From JAEUHZ01 sp964552795 (GTDB lineage: Bacteria; Planctomycetota; UBA1135; GCA-002686595): 64,000 nucleotides of DNA. The DNA lies in contig CAZKIO010000012.1 of assembly GCA_964552795.1 (NCBI GenBank), positions 23,680-87,679 of the forward strand, read 5' to 3'. Both the position numbers and the translations under genes were made by a program. Shown here one piece after another: positions 17,524-26,068 of this stretch. The notes below the pieces were generated by a model that was given only the letters and a program-made list of their open reading frames with translations, made no database searches and was not told the DNA's origin. Within the stretch, counting starts at the first letter, position 1. Every line of letters begins with the position of its first letter.

Positions 17524-17625
17524 TCCACGAGGCCGCCTGTTTCGCATCCCGGCGGGGCGCTGTCCACGCAAACGCACCAAAAAGGCGGATGTCCCGGCGG
17601 TCCCGGAGGGGGGGGGCGGGCGGAC

Positions 17626-18660
17626 CTAGCGCACGGCCAGCATCAGGCACTGCAGGCCGCTGCCGATCCCCAGGAGGGCCGTGCGCTGGCCGGGCCGGGC
17701 GAACCCGGCCTCCGTCGCCAGGGACAGGGTCGCCGGCAGCGAGACCGACCCCATGTTCCCCAGCGTCGCGAAGGTCGGGAAATCGAACGCCGGGTCGAGG
17801 CCCAGCGCCTCGAACAGCGCCCGGCGGTGCGCCGAACCGACCTGGTGCGTGATCGTGCGCTCGACGTCGCCGCGCGACCAGCCGCTCTCGCGCGCGAACA
17901 CCTCGAAGGTGCGCCGCGCCAGCGCGCAGCCGGCGACGAGCAGCGCCTCGGCGTCGGTCTCCATCAACGGGCCGGCCGAGCCGAGTGCGTGGTCGCCGCT
18001 GCACAGTTCGACGTGTTCGGTCGCCGCGAGACTCGCGGCGGCGACGAGCCGCCGCGCGTCCGGCGCGAGGTCCGCGCGCGCCAGCACGCACGCCGCCGCG
18101 CCCGATCCGATCGTCAGCGACGCGAACGCGCGCTTCAACCCGGTGCGGCCGCCGCTTTCGAGGCCGACGAGGCGCGCGATGGTCGCCTCGACCAGCGGCC
18201 CGCCGTCCTCGCCGGCGACGACGAGCCCGGCTTCGACGTCGCCGCGCTCGATCATGCCCGCGACGAGCGTCAGCGCGTGCGCGAAGCCCAGGCAGGCGTT
18301 CGAGAGATCGAAGGCCTGGCATCCCGGCGGGAGCTCGAGCGCGGCGTGCACGACGCACGCCGTCGCCGGCTCGAGGAAGTCGCGGCACACCGACGCATGC
18401 ACGACGACGCCGATGCGCGCGCGGTCGATGCCGCTCGCGGCGAGCGCGCGCGCTCCGGCCGCCGCCGCGACGGCGCTGGGCCGCGTGCCCGCGGGCCACG
18501 CGCGCCGCTCGCGGATGCCGGTCAGCATCTCGAGGCGGCCGGCGGAGAGCGAGAGGCGCCGGTAGAGCGGGGCGAGACGCTCCTCGATCTCGACCGACGT
18601 CACCACGCGCTCGGGGAGCACGTGCGCCAGGCCGGCGAGGGCGGTCTTCTCGAAGCGCAT
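17626..18660 (-). CDS. oleA: OleA-like thiolase: head-to-head Claisen condensation of acyl thioesters
   Basis: 344 residues from ATG 18660. The thiolase fold carries OleA-specific hallmarks: LAGLAHV near the N-terminus, Glu97 in DFLEPAT (the residue that reaches across the dimer into the partner active site), Cys123 in NACLGF exactly 26 residues later, His272 in HQV and Asn302 in GNMG with the family spacing of 30, and LLGIGSGLQC at the C-terminus. OleA joins two fatty acyl thioesters to a 2-alkyl-3-ketoacid, the first step of olefin synthesis. It is upstream of the regulator-led operon on the same strand and separated from oleBCD by about 8 kb of FAS and CrtI-like genes. Confidence 0.92.
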   Translation of the reverse strand: MRFEKTALAGLAHVLPERVVTSVEIEERLAPLYRRLSLSAGRLEMLTGIRERRAWPAGTRPSAVAAAAGARALAASGIDRARIGVVVHASVCRDFLEPATACVVHAALELPPGCQAFDLSNACLGFAHALTLVAGMIERGDVEAGLVVAGEDGGPLVEATIARLVGLESGGRTGLKRAFASLTIGSGAAACVLARADLAPDARRLVAAASLAATEHVELCSGDHALGSAGPLMETDAEALLVAGCALARRTFEVFARESGWSRGDVERTITHQVGSAHRRALFEALGLDPAFDFPTFATLGNMGSVSLPATLSLATEAGFARPGQRTALLGIGSGLQCLMLAVR

Positions 18661-18753
18661 CGGATCGGTGGGGGAGCGTGCGGTGCCGGGCGCGGATCGG
18701 GCGCGCAAGGCCGCCCGGAGCGGCCGCGGGGGACGGAGGATAGGTCCCGACCC

Positions 18754-18768
18754 CGGTTCCTAGAACCG
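18754..18768. promoter_or_regulatory. Small palindrome between divergent oleA and dinB
   Basis: CGGTTC-CTA-GAACCG has 6-bp arms and lies in the 200-base divergent gap, 94 bases upstream of oleA and 93 upstream of dinB. It could be an operator or a weak hairpin. The half-site order (GTTC then GAAC) is opposite to the Gram-positive LexA box, so SOS control is not supported. Confidence 0.3.
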
Positions 18769-18860
18769 CGAAACCCGTTGCGTGCGGATTCGTCGGTCCG
18801 GGCCCGGCCCGCCGGTTGACGAACACCGTGCGGCTCGCGGATCCTCACCAGCCCCATCCC

Positions 18861-20129
18861 ATGACGTCCGTACTGCCCACGATCCTGCACGTGGACATGG
18901 ACGCGTTCTACGCGTCCATCGAGATCCGCGACAATCCGTCGCTGGCGCTGCTGCCGGTGTGCGTGGGCGGACCCTCCGACCAGCGCGGCGTGATCTCGGC
19001 CGCGTCCTACGTCGCGCGGCGCTACGGCGTGCGCTCGGCGATGCCGACGGCCGAGGCGCGGCGCCTGTGCCCGGACCTCGTGCTGCTGCCGCCCGACTTC
19101 GAGCGCTACACGGCCGTCTCGCGCGAGATCATGGGCATCTTCCGCGCCTACACGCCGCTGGTCGAGCCGCTCTCGCTGGACGAGGCGTTCCTGGACGTGT
19201 CGGGCTGCGACCGCCTGTTCGGCGACGCCGTCCAGATCGGGCGCGCGATCCAGCGCGACATCCTGCGCAAGGTCGGCTTGACCTGCTCCGTCGGCGTGGC
19301 GACGACCAAGTTCCTGGCCAAGCTCGCCTCGGATCTCTCGAAGCCCGAGGGGTTCCACGTCATCCAGGCGCACGAGACGCGCACTGTTCTCGATCCGCTC
19401 TCCGTGTCGCGCATCTGGGGCGTCGGGCCGCGCACCGCCAAGCGCCTGGAGGCGCTGGGCGTGAACACGATCGGCGATCTGGCGCAACGCCCGCGCGAGG
19501 ACGTCGTGCGCGAATTCGGCGCGACCGGCGCGTGGATCCACGACCTGGCCCACGGCATCGACACGCGCCGCGTGACGCCGCGCCGCGAGGAGAAGTCGCA
19601 CGGCATGGAGCGCACCTTCGCCGAGGACATCGCCGACCGCGAGGAATTGCGCGTGCACCTCCTGTCGTTCTGCGAGGAGGTCGCGTTCGGCCTGCGCGAC
19701 AAAGGCCTGCGCGGGCGCACCGTGACCCTGAAGGCGCGCTACGGCGATTTCACGACCGTCACGCGCACCAGGACGCTCGACCATCCCACGAACCTGGGCC
19801 CGCGCCTGTACACGACGGCGCGCGAACTCCTGGAACGGATACCGCCCGGGGCGCTGCGGCTGATCGGCGTGCAGGTGTCGGGCCTCTCCGACGTGCGCGC
19901 GCCGATCCAGGAGAGCCTCTTCGGGGACCTCGAGCCCGGGACGGGCGCCGCCGCGCAGCAGCGCGCGAAGCTGGAGCGCGCGACCGAGGGCATCGACAAG
20001 CTGCGCCGCAAGTTCGGCGCGCGCGCCGTGGTCGCGGCCAGCCTCCTGGGCCGCGCGCGCGCCAAGGGCCGCGACGGCTCGGACGGCGAGCCGGGCGTCG
20101 CCGGCCGCGCCGTCGGGCGCGAGGACTGA
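18861..20129 (+). CDS. dinB: DNA polymerase IV (Y-family translesion polymerase)
   Basis: 422 residues from ATG 18861. Palm-domain motifs HVDMDAFYASIE (10-21) and LSLDEAFLDVSG (105-116, with Asp107 and Glu108) supply the metal-binding acids, and GVGPRTAKRLEALGV is the helix-hairpin-helix of the thumb. The C-terminal little finger is present. It bypasses DNA lesions and is error-prone. The ~50-residue tail after the little finger is Ala/Arg/Gly-rich; it ends in basic, low-complexity sequence without a clear beta-clamp motif. It is convergent with the MFS gene, seven bases apart. Confidence 0.95.
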   Translation: MTSVLPTILHVDMDAFYASIEIRDNPSLALLPVCVGGPSDQRGVISAASYVARRYGVRSAMPTAEARRLCPDLVLLPPDFERYTAVSREIMGIFRAYTPLVEPLSLDEAFLDVSGCDRLFGDAVQIGRAIQRDILRKVGLTCSVGVATTKFLAKLASDLSKPEGFHVIQAHETRTVLDPLSVSRIWGVGPRTAKRLEALGVNTIGDLAQRPREDVVREFGATGAWIHDLAHGIDTRRVTPRREEKSHGMERTFAEDIADREELRVHLLSFCEEVAFGLRDKGLRGRTVTLKARYGDFTTVTRTRTLDHPTNLGPRLYTTARELLERIPPGALRLIGVQVSGLSDVRAPIQESLFGDLEPGTGAAAQQRAKLERATEGIDKLRRKFGARAVVAASLLGRARAKGRDGSDGEPGVAGRAVGRED

Positions 20130-20136
20130 GGCGCGC

Positions 20137-21345
20137 TCAGGCGATGCGTCCCGCGCGCCGCAGCGCGAGCAACGCGGGCAGCGTGAGCGCGACGCAGGCG
20201 ATCTCCGCGGAACCGGCCACGGCGAACGACGCGCGGTAGCCGCCGTGCCAGCCGATCGCGGGCGCGAGCGCCTCCGCGACCGCCGCTCCCACCAGCGGGC
20301 CGGCCAGGAACCCCAGCGATCCCGCGGAGTGGAACGCGCCGAGCGCCGTGCCGCGCGCCGCGTCGGGCGCGATCGCGCTCGTCAGCAGGATCGACGGCAC
20401 GAACATGACCGCCGATGCCAGGCCCAGCGCGAGCATGAGGCCCGGCAGGAACTCCACGCTCCACCAGCCCAGGCTGGCGGCGAGCACGCCGTACACCAGG
20501 CTTCCGCCGCACACGCCGATCAGGAGCCGTCCCCCGGCGAAGACCCGTCCGAGCGGGTACGCGAGCAAGGCGAACGGCAGGAGGAACAGCGCCAACAGGA
20601 GGCCGATGGTCCGCGGCTCGGCGGCGTGCACGCGCGACAGGTAGAGCGGGAAGCACGCCGTGAAGAAGCCGACGGTGAAACGGTCCACGAAGGCGTAGGC
20701 CAGCGGCAGGCGCAACTCGGCCTGCCGCGCGACGGCGCGCAGGGACGCGCCCAGCGGAGCACGGCGCAGCGCGGGGGCAGCCGGCGGCAGCAGCACGAGC
20801 GCCAGCAGTGCGGTTCCCAGCGACACCAGCGCGCCGGACCACAAGGGTCGCAGCGGATCGCTGGTGGCCAGCAGTCCCCCCAGCGGCGCGCCCACGGCGA
20901 CCCCCAGCGTGAGGCCGGCGCCCAGCGCGGACATGCGCCGCGCGTGGCCCTCGCCGGCGGGCTCGTGCGCGCCGTGCGCGAAGAGCAGCGCCAGCGCGGT
21001 GATGTGCGCCGCGCCCTCGGCGAAGCGCACGACGAGGAAGGCGGCGAAGGGGAGCGGCGCGCACAAGAGCGCGAAGGCCGCCGCGTCGGCCAGCAGCGCC
21101 GCGACGATCGCGCGCCGCGCGGGAACCCCGCGGTCGGCGAGTGCGCCCGCGAGGGGCGCGGCGACGAGCGCTCCGAGCATGTTGATCGACAGGAAGATCG
21201 AGGTGGCGAAGTCGCTGACCTCGAAGCGCTCGGCGACCAGCGGGCGCAGGCCCGCGATCGGCAGCGTGACGGGCACGAGCAGGCACAATGCCAGCACGAA
21301 CAGGACGGCCGGCGGCCGTCGCAGCGGCGCGCTCAGCGTCGCCAT
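20137..21345 (-). CDS. Major facilitator superfamily transporter
   Basis: 402 residues from ATG 21345, rich in Ala/Leu/Gly with about twelve hydrophobic segments (for example PAVLFVLALCLLVPVTLPIA, ALLLALVLLPPA, LLALFLLPFALLAYPLG). Loop 2-3 carries GALADRGVPARRAI, the MFS motif A equivalent. Substrate cannot be inferred from sequence. Its start overlaps the phytase stop by 13 bases, so it is cotranscribed with lpxA and the phytase gene. Export or import of a phosphate- or inositol-related solute is possible, but unproven. Confidence 0.88.
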   Translation of the reverse strand: MATLSAPLRRPPAVLFVLALCLLVPVTLPIAGLRPLVAERFEVSDFATSIFLSINMLGALVAAPLAGALADRGVPARRAIVAALLADAAAFALLCAPLPFAAFLVVRFAEGAAHITALALLFAHGAHEPAGEGHARRMSALGAGLTLGVAVGAPLGGLLATSDPLRPLWSGALVSLGTALLALVLLPPAAPALRRAPLGASLRAVARQAELRLPLAYAFVDRFTVGFFTACFPLYLSRVHAAEPRTIGLLLALFLLPFALLAYPLGRVFAGGRLLIGVCGGSLVYGVLAASLGWWSVEFLPGLMLALGLASAVMFVPSILLTSAIAPDAARGTALGAFHSAGSLGFLAGPLVGAAVAEALAPAIGWHGGYRASFAVAGSAEIACVALTLPALLALRRAGRIA

Positions 21346-22451
21346 TGCGGCCGCCGCGGGTCGCGCCGCGGGTCGATGGCCAGGTCCACGCCGGCGATGT
21401 CGGGCCAGGCGTAGAGCTTGAAGTTCTGGTTCGCGCCCCCGTTCCGGCCGTCGTGCGCGACCAGGAGGCCGCGCTCGAACGGCGGCGCGAGGGCGAAGCT
21501 CTCGACCGCGATGCCGTCGGTCTCCTCGACGTCGCCGAGCGCGCCCGCCGCGCGCGGATCGATCACCTTCAGCAACCTGTGCGGGGGCGCGCGCTCGAAC
21601 ACGTGGAAGGTGCTCGCGCCCTGCATCGACGCGATCAGGTACCCGTGGCCGCGTTCGGCGTAGTAGATCGCGAGACCCTCGATGTCGGGCACGACGCCGG
21701 GATTCCCGACCTCGGTCACCGCGACGCGGTCGCGCGGACCGGCCGGCGCGTCGGGCTCGGCGTCGTAGCTCCACACGGCGCGCCGCTCCTCGCTGAGGAA
21801 GAACCGGCCGAACTCCTCGTCGGCGACGCAGCCCTCGACCTGTCCGCCGACCTCGAAGGCGCGCACGCGGCTCACGCTCCAGGTCCCGGCGTCGCCCTCG
21901 ATGCGATGCTGCTCGACGCGGCCGCGGCGGTCGTTGACGAACGCGAACAAGGCGCCGTCGCGCGCGCGGCGGTAGAGCGTCATCCCGTACGGTTCGCCGG
22001 CGTCGAGCACGGCGATCGGTCGGGGCAGGGCCGCTTCGATCCGGGCGCCGGCCGGATCGAGCGTCCACAGCATGAGGCCCGGAGTACTTCCCGTGCAGGT
22101 GGCGGCGACGACGTCCGTCACGCGGTCGCCCAAGCGCACCGAGTAGGCGACGTCGACGTTGTTGGGCAGGAGATCCGCGCCGGTGGAACCCAGGCGCCGG
22201 CCGTCGAGCGCGTACCACTCCAGGCCCGCCAGCTTGTTCGTGCCGAACACGAGGCTCGCGCGCCGGTCGACGGGGTTCACCCAGATCGCGGGATCGTCGG
22301 CGGCGTCGCCCGGCTGCGCGACCGGTTCCGTCTGGGCGCGCGCGGCCGGCGTGGCCACCTGGGTTCCCGGCGCGAGCGCGGGGTTCACGCCGGACGGGCA
22401 CGAACCCAGCAGGGCGCCCAGGAGCGCGGCGGCGGACCGCGCGCGTTTCAC
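21333..22451 (-). CDS. Beta-propeller phytase-like lipoprotein (3-phytase family)
   Basis: 372 residues from GTG 22451 (GTGA overlap with lpxA stop). A lipoprotein signal is visible with lipobox LLGSC (Cys18). The mature part has beta-propeller phytase features: VAQPGDAADDPAIWVNP (44-60), FGTNKLAGLEWYALDG, LPNNVDV, and VPDIEGLAIYYAERGHGYLIAS. These enzymes hydrolyse phytate or related phosphoesters with Ca2+ bound by acidic residues at the propeller mouth. It probably faces the periplasm or cell surface. Catalytic competence looks intact by motif but was not modelled. Confidence 0.88.
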   Translation of the reverse strand: MKRARSAAALLGALLGSCPSGVNPALAPGTQVATPAARAQTEPVAQPGDAADDPAIWVNPVDRRASLVFGTNKLAGLEWYALDGRRLGSTGADLLPNNVDVAYSVRLGDRVTDVVAATCTGSTPGLMLWTLDPAGARIEAALPRPIAVLDAGEPYGMTLYRRARDGALFAFVNDRRGRVEQHRIEGDAGTWSVSRVRAFEVGGQVEGCVADEEFGRFFLSEERRAVWSYDAEPDAPAGPRDRVAVTEVGNPGVVPDIEGLAIYYAERGHGYLIASMQGASTFHVFERAPPHRLLKVIDPRAAGALGDVEETDGIAVESFALAPPFERGLLVAHDGRNGGANQNFKLYAWPDIAGVDLAIDPRRDPRRPQWRR

Positions 22452-23248
22452 TCCGCGTCCTCGGCGACGGCGCGCGCGGAGCGACGGCCGGTGACCACGC
22501 CGCGCTTGGATTCCAGCACGAAGGCGGCGATCTCGCGCACGCTGGCGAGCGGGTGGTCGGCGTGCGCGCGCGCGACCTCGCGCACGCTGCCCGGCCGGCC
22601 GAGGATGGCGAGCAGCGCCGCGCGCACCGCCGTGCGTTCGGCCTGATCGAACCCGGCGCGGCGCAACCCGATCGTGTTGATGCCGCGCCACGCTGCGGGC
22701 AGCTGGCCGGAGACGATCGAGAAAGGCGGCGCATCCTTCCCGATCATGCAGCCGCCGGCCAGCAGCGCGAAGCGCCCCACGCGGCAGAACTGGTGGACCG
22801 CGGTCGACGCCGAGAGGATCGCGCGCTCGCCGACGACCGCGTGTCCGCCGAGCTTGGCGTCGTTGGTCAGGATGACGCGGTCGCCGACGACGCAGTTGTG
22901 GCCCACGTGGCTGCCGGCCATCAGCATCACGCCGTCGCCGATGCGCGTGACGCCCTCCTTCGTCGCGCGGTGGACGGTCACGTGCTCGTGGATGCGCGCG
23001 TCGGCGCCGATCTCGACGCGCGTGGCCTCGCCCTGGTACTTGACGTCCTGCGGCTCGCCGCCGAGCACGCTGCCGTCCATGACGCGCGTGCGCGCGCCGA
23101 GCCTGACACAGCCGTGGATGCGGACGAAGGCGCCCAGCACGACGCCCGGGCCCAGATCGGCACCGGCGTCGACGACCGAGTAGGGGCCGATGGCGACGTC
23201 GGGCCCGACGCGCGCGGCCGCGTCGACGATGGCGGTCGGGTGGATCAT
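22448..23248 (-). CDS. lpxA: UDP-N-acetylglucosamine O-acyltransferase, first step of lipid A synthesis
   Basis: 266 residues from ATG 23248. Left-handed beta-helix hexapeptide repeats fill residues 1-190 (IHPTAIVD, GPYSVVD, GPGVVLGAF and so on). Catalytic His117 lies in AGSHVGHNCVVG, aligned with E. coli His125, and GGEPQDVKYQGE is a substrate-binding signature. The C-terminal helical domain completes an LpxA of normal length. It transfers a 3-hydroxyacyl chain from ACP to UDP-GlcNAc in the cytoplasm, so the cell is a lipid-A-making diderm. It heads the phytase-MFS transcript, an unusual partnership because lpxA normally sits with lpxD and fabZ. Confidence 0.95.
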   Translation of the reverse strand: MIHPTAIVDAAARVGPDVAIGPYSVVDAGADLGPGVVLGAFVRIHGCVRLGARTRVMDGSVLGGEPQDVKYQGEATRVEIGADARIHEHVTVHRATKEGVTRIGDGVMLMAGSHVGHNCVVGDRVILTNDAKLGGHAVVGERAILSASTAVHQFCRVGRFALLAGGCMIGKDAPPFSIVSGQLPAAWRGINTIGLRRAGFDQAERTAVRAALLAILGRPGSVREVARAHADHPLASVREIAAFVLESKRGVVTGRRSARAVAEDAE

Positions 23249-23296
23249 GGCGAGGAAGGTACGGTGTCGCGCAGGGCCCGCAAGGCGCGCGGACGC

Positions 23297-26005
23297 TCAG
23301 TGCGCCTCCAGCCAGTTGGCGCCGTGGCCGAAGTCGACCTTGAGGGGCACGCGCAGCGGCCAGGCGTTCTCCATGCCGTCGCGGATCACCTCGCGCGTCT
23401 CGTCCAACTGGCTTTCGGGCAGCTCGAACACGAGTTCGTCGTGCACCTGCAGCAGCATGCGGCCGGCCAGCTTGGACTGGTCCAGGCGCTGCTCCAGGCC
23501 GATCATCGCGCGCTTGATGACGTCGGCCGCCGAACCCTGCACCGGCGTGTTGACCGCGGCGTTCCGGGCGAAGGCCAGCACGCGCGGGTCGCCCGTCTGG
23601 AACTCGGGGAAGTGGCGCCGGCGTCCCGAGATGGTCTCGACGTAGCCCTTCTCCTCGGCCATCGCGAGCGTCTCGTCGATCCATCCGCGCACGCTGGGGA
23701 AGGCCTCGAAGTAGCGCTCGATGAACCGGCCGGCTTCGGGGACCGTCAGCGACGTCTCGCGCGCGAGGCGCGCGGCGCCCATGCCGTACAGGAGGCCGAA
23801 GTTGATCGCCTTGGCACGCGTGCGCATCTCGCGCGTCACGGCGCCGGGTTCGACGTTGAAGATCGTGGCGGCGGTGGCCGCGTGCACGTCGCGGCCCTCG
23901 GCGAAGGCGCGCACGAGGCCCGGATCGCCGCACAGGTGCGCCAGGATGCGCAGCTCGACCTGGCTGTAGTCGGCCGAGAGCAGCACCCAGGGCCCGGACT
24001 CGTCGGGCTCGCGCGGGACGAACGCGCGGCGCAGCGCGCGGCCGCGTTCGGTGCGGATCGGGATGTTCTGCAGGTTGGGATCGCTCGACGCGAGGCGCCC
24101 CGTCGCGGCGCTGACCTGGCTGAACGAGCAGTGCACGCGCCCCGTCCCGTGGTTCACGAAGCCCGGCAGCGTGTCGACGTACGTGCTCTTCAGCTTCTGG
24201 ATCTCGCGGTACTCCAGCAGCGCGCGCACGATCGGCACGTCGGCGTAGTGGGTCTCGAGGTTGGCCGCGTCGGTCGACCAGCCGGTCTTGGTCTTCTTCG
24301 GGCGCTTGACGCCGGCCTGCTCCTGGATCTTCAGCTTCTCGAACAGGATCTCGCCCAGCGCCTTGGTGCTGTTGACGTTGAACTCCTCGCCGGCGAGCGC
24401 GTGGATCGCCGACTGCGCGGCGGCGATCTCGGACTCCATCTCGCGGCCGATGCCCTCCAGCATCGGCACGTCGAGGCGAATGCCGCGCTCCTCCAGGGCC
24501 GCGAGCACCGGCACCAGCGGCATCTCGAGATCGCGGAACAGGGTCTCGGCGGCGTGCTCGCGCAGCTCCTGCTCCAGCGGCTCCACGAGGCGGAACGTGA
24601 CGTCGGCGTCCTCGCAAGCGTACTCGGCGACCTGCTCGACCGGGACCCGGTCCATCGTGATCTGGCTCTTGCCGGTGCCGATCAACGCGGTCGTGGGCAC
24701 CTTCTGCAGGTCGAAGAAGCGCAGCGCGAGGTCGTCGAGGTTGTGCCGCCGCGCCGAGCCGACGGCACTGAAGCTGGCGACCATCGTGTCGAACTCCGGC
24801 GGCGGGAGTCGCAGACCGGCGTGCGCCAGCACGAGCCAGTCGTACTTCGTGTTCTGGCCGACGAGCCGCACCGCCGGATCCGTCAGCAGGGAAGCGAGCG
24901 CCTCCAGGAGTGCGCGCGGTCCGCCGGGCAGCACCGGCGGATCGAGGTTGAACGGAACGTAGAACGCGCGCATCGGCCTGGCGCTGAACGACATCCCGAC
25001 CAGATCCGCCTGCAGCGGGAACAGGCTGGTGGTCTCGGTGTCGATCGCGAAGCGGCCGGCCGCGCGCAGTTCGCCGATCATGGCCTTGAGCCCCGCCGCG
25101 TCGCGCACCGTGACGTAGTCGCGCGCCTCGGCGGCCTGCGTCTCGGAGGCCACGCGCGCGAGGAGCGACTTGAAGTCCAGGCGCCGGTAGAGCGCGGCCA
25201 GCTTCTTCGCGTCGGGCACCGGCGGCTTCAAGGCCCCGAAGCCCGGTTCGAGCGGCACGCCGCGCTCGATGGTGACGAGCTCGCGCGACATCTTGAGCTG
25301 GTCCAGGTCGCGCCGCACGGCCTCCCCGGCCTTGCCCTTGAGCTCGTCCAGATGCTCCAGCATCGCGTCGAGCGAGCCCCACTCCTGCAGCAGCTTGATC
25401 GCGCCCTTCTCGCCGATCCCGCGCACGCCCGGAACGTTGTCGGAGCTGTCGCCCATGATCGCCAGCACGTCGACGACGTGCGAGGGATCGACGCCCAGGC
25501 GCTCGCGCGCCTCCGCCGGACCCTCGATCAGGAGCGGCACGCCGGTCTTGAACACGTTGTAGAGGCGCACGCGTTCGTCGACGAGCTGCAGGAAGTCCTT
25601 GTCGCCCGTGACGATCAGCACCTCCCAGCCGGCGGCGGCGGCCTGCGTCGCCAGCGTGCCGATCACGTCGTCGGCCTCGTAGCCGGGCACCTCGAAGACC
25701 GGGATGCCCAGCGCGCGCGTGACCTCGCGCAGGAGATCGAGCTGCTGCACGATCTCGTCGGGCATCTTCTCGCGCGTGGCCTTGTACTCCTTGTAGCGCT
25801 TGTGGCGGAACGTCGGCCCGGGCGGATCGAAGGCCATCGCGATGCGGTCGGGCTGCTCCTTGTCCAGGAGGTCGTGCAGCGTGCGCGCGAAGCCCCACGT
25901 GGCGCCGGTCGGCGTGCCGTCGGGCGCGGTGAATCCCTGGCGCTGCAGCGCGAAGTGCGAGCGGTAGGCCAGGGCGGTGCCATCGACGAGGAACAGGCGC
26001 GGCAT
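23297..26005 (-). CDS. polA: DNA polymerase I
   Basis: 902 residues from ATG 26005. Three domains are complete. The 5'-nuclease starts LFLVDGTALAYRSHFAL and has EADDVIGTLA and GDSSDNVPGV. The 3'-5' exonuclease carries IDTETTSLFP with intact acidic pair. The polymerase has motif A (LLSADYSQVELRILAH), the O-helix (AKAINFGLLYGMG, Phe at the position that discriminates against ddNTPs) and motif C (LLQVHDELVFE). It handles Okazaki-fragment maturation and repair gap filling. A 66-base insertion rich in Lys/Gln (near KIQEQAGVKRPKKTKTGWST) between the thumb and palm replaces the usual short loop; this is common in many phyla. Confidence 0.97.
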   Translation of the reverse strand: MPRLFLVDGTALAYRSHFALQRQGFTAPDGTPTGATWGFARTLHDLLDKEQPDRIAMAFDPPGPTFRHKRYKEYKATREKMPDEIVQQLDLLREVTRALGIPVFEVPGYEADDVIGTLATQAAAAGWEVLIVTGDKDFLQLVDERVRLYNVFKTGVPLLIEGPAEARERLGVDPSHVVDVLAIMGDSSDNVPGVRGIGEKGAIKLLQEWGSLDAMLEHLDELKGKAGEAVRRDLDQLKMSRELVTIERGVPLEPGFGALKPPVPDAKKLAALYRRLDFKSLLARVASETQAAEARDYVTVRDAAGLKAMIGELRAAGRFAIDTETTSLFPLQADLVGMSFSARPMRAFYVPFNLDPPVLPGGPRALLEALASLLTDPAVRLVGQNTKYDWLVLAHAGLRLPPPEFDTMVASFSAVGSARRHNLDDLALRFFDLQKVPTTALIGTGKSQITMDRVPVEQVAEYACEDADVTFRLVEPLEQELREHAAETLFRDLEMPLVPVLAALEERGIRLDVPMLEGIGREMESEIAAAQSAIHALAGEEFNVNSTKALGEILFEKLKIQEQAGVKRPKKTKTGWSTDAANLETHYADVPIVRALLEYREIQKLKSTYVDTLPGFVNHGTGRVHCSFSQVSAATGRLASSDPNLQNIPIRTERGRALRRAFVPREPDESGPWVLLSADYSQVELRILAHLCGDPGLVRAFAEGRDVHAATAATIFNVEPGAVTREMRTRAKAINFGLLYGMGAARLARETSLTVPEAGRFIERYFEAFPSVRGWIDETLAMAEEKGYVETISGRRRHFPEFQTGDPRVLAFARNAAVNTPVQGSAADVIKRAMIGLEQRLDQSKLAGRMLLQVHDELVFELPESQLDETREVIRDGMENAWPLRVPLKVDFGHGANWLEAH

Positions 26006-26068
26006 GCCGAGAGGATAGCGGCGCCGGCCCTTCCCGCGAGCGCGCGCCGTCCGCAGAATGCCGCGCCC

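Noticed and set aside
5766..18660. Calling the locus a ladderane lipid cluster outright
   Set aside because: No radical SAM gene is present and Ole genes dominate; only the FAS/CrtI content is similar.
18754..18768. LexA (SOS) box upstream of dinB
   Set aside because: Half-site order is GTTC...GAAC, the reverse of the GAAC...GTTC box, and spacing is 3 and not 4.
15236..18826. A 1196-codon open frame on the minus strand
   Set aside because: It is a shadow of oleA, the regulator and the ketosynthase in another frame; only the last 89 codons, from ATG 15505, are the true ACP.
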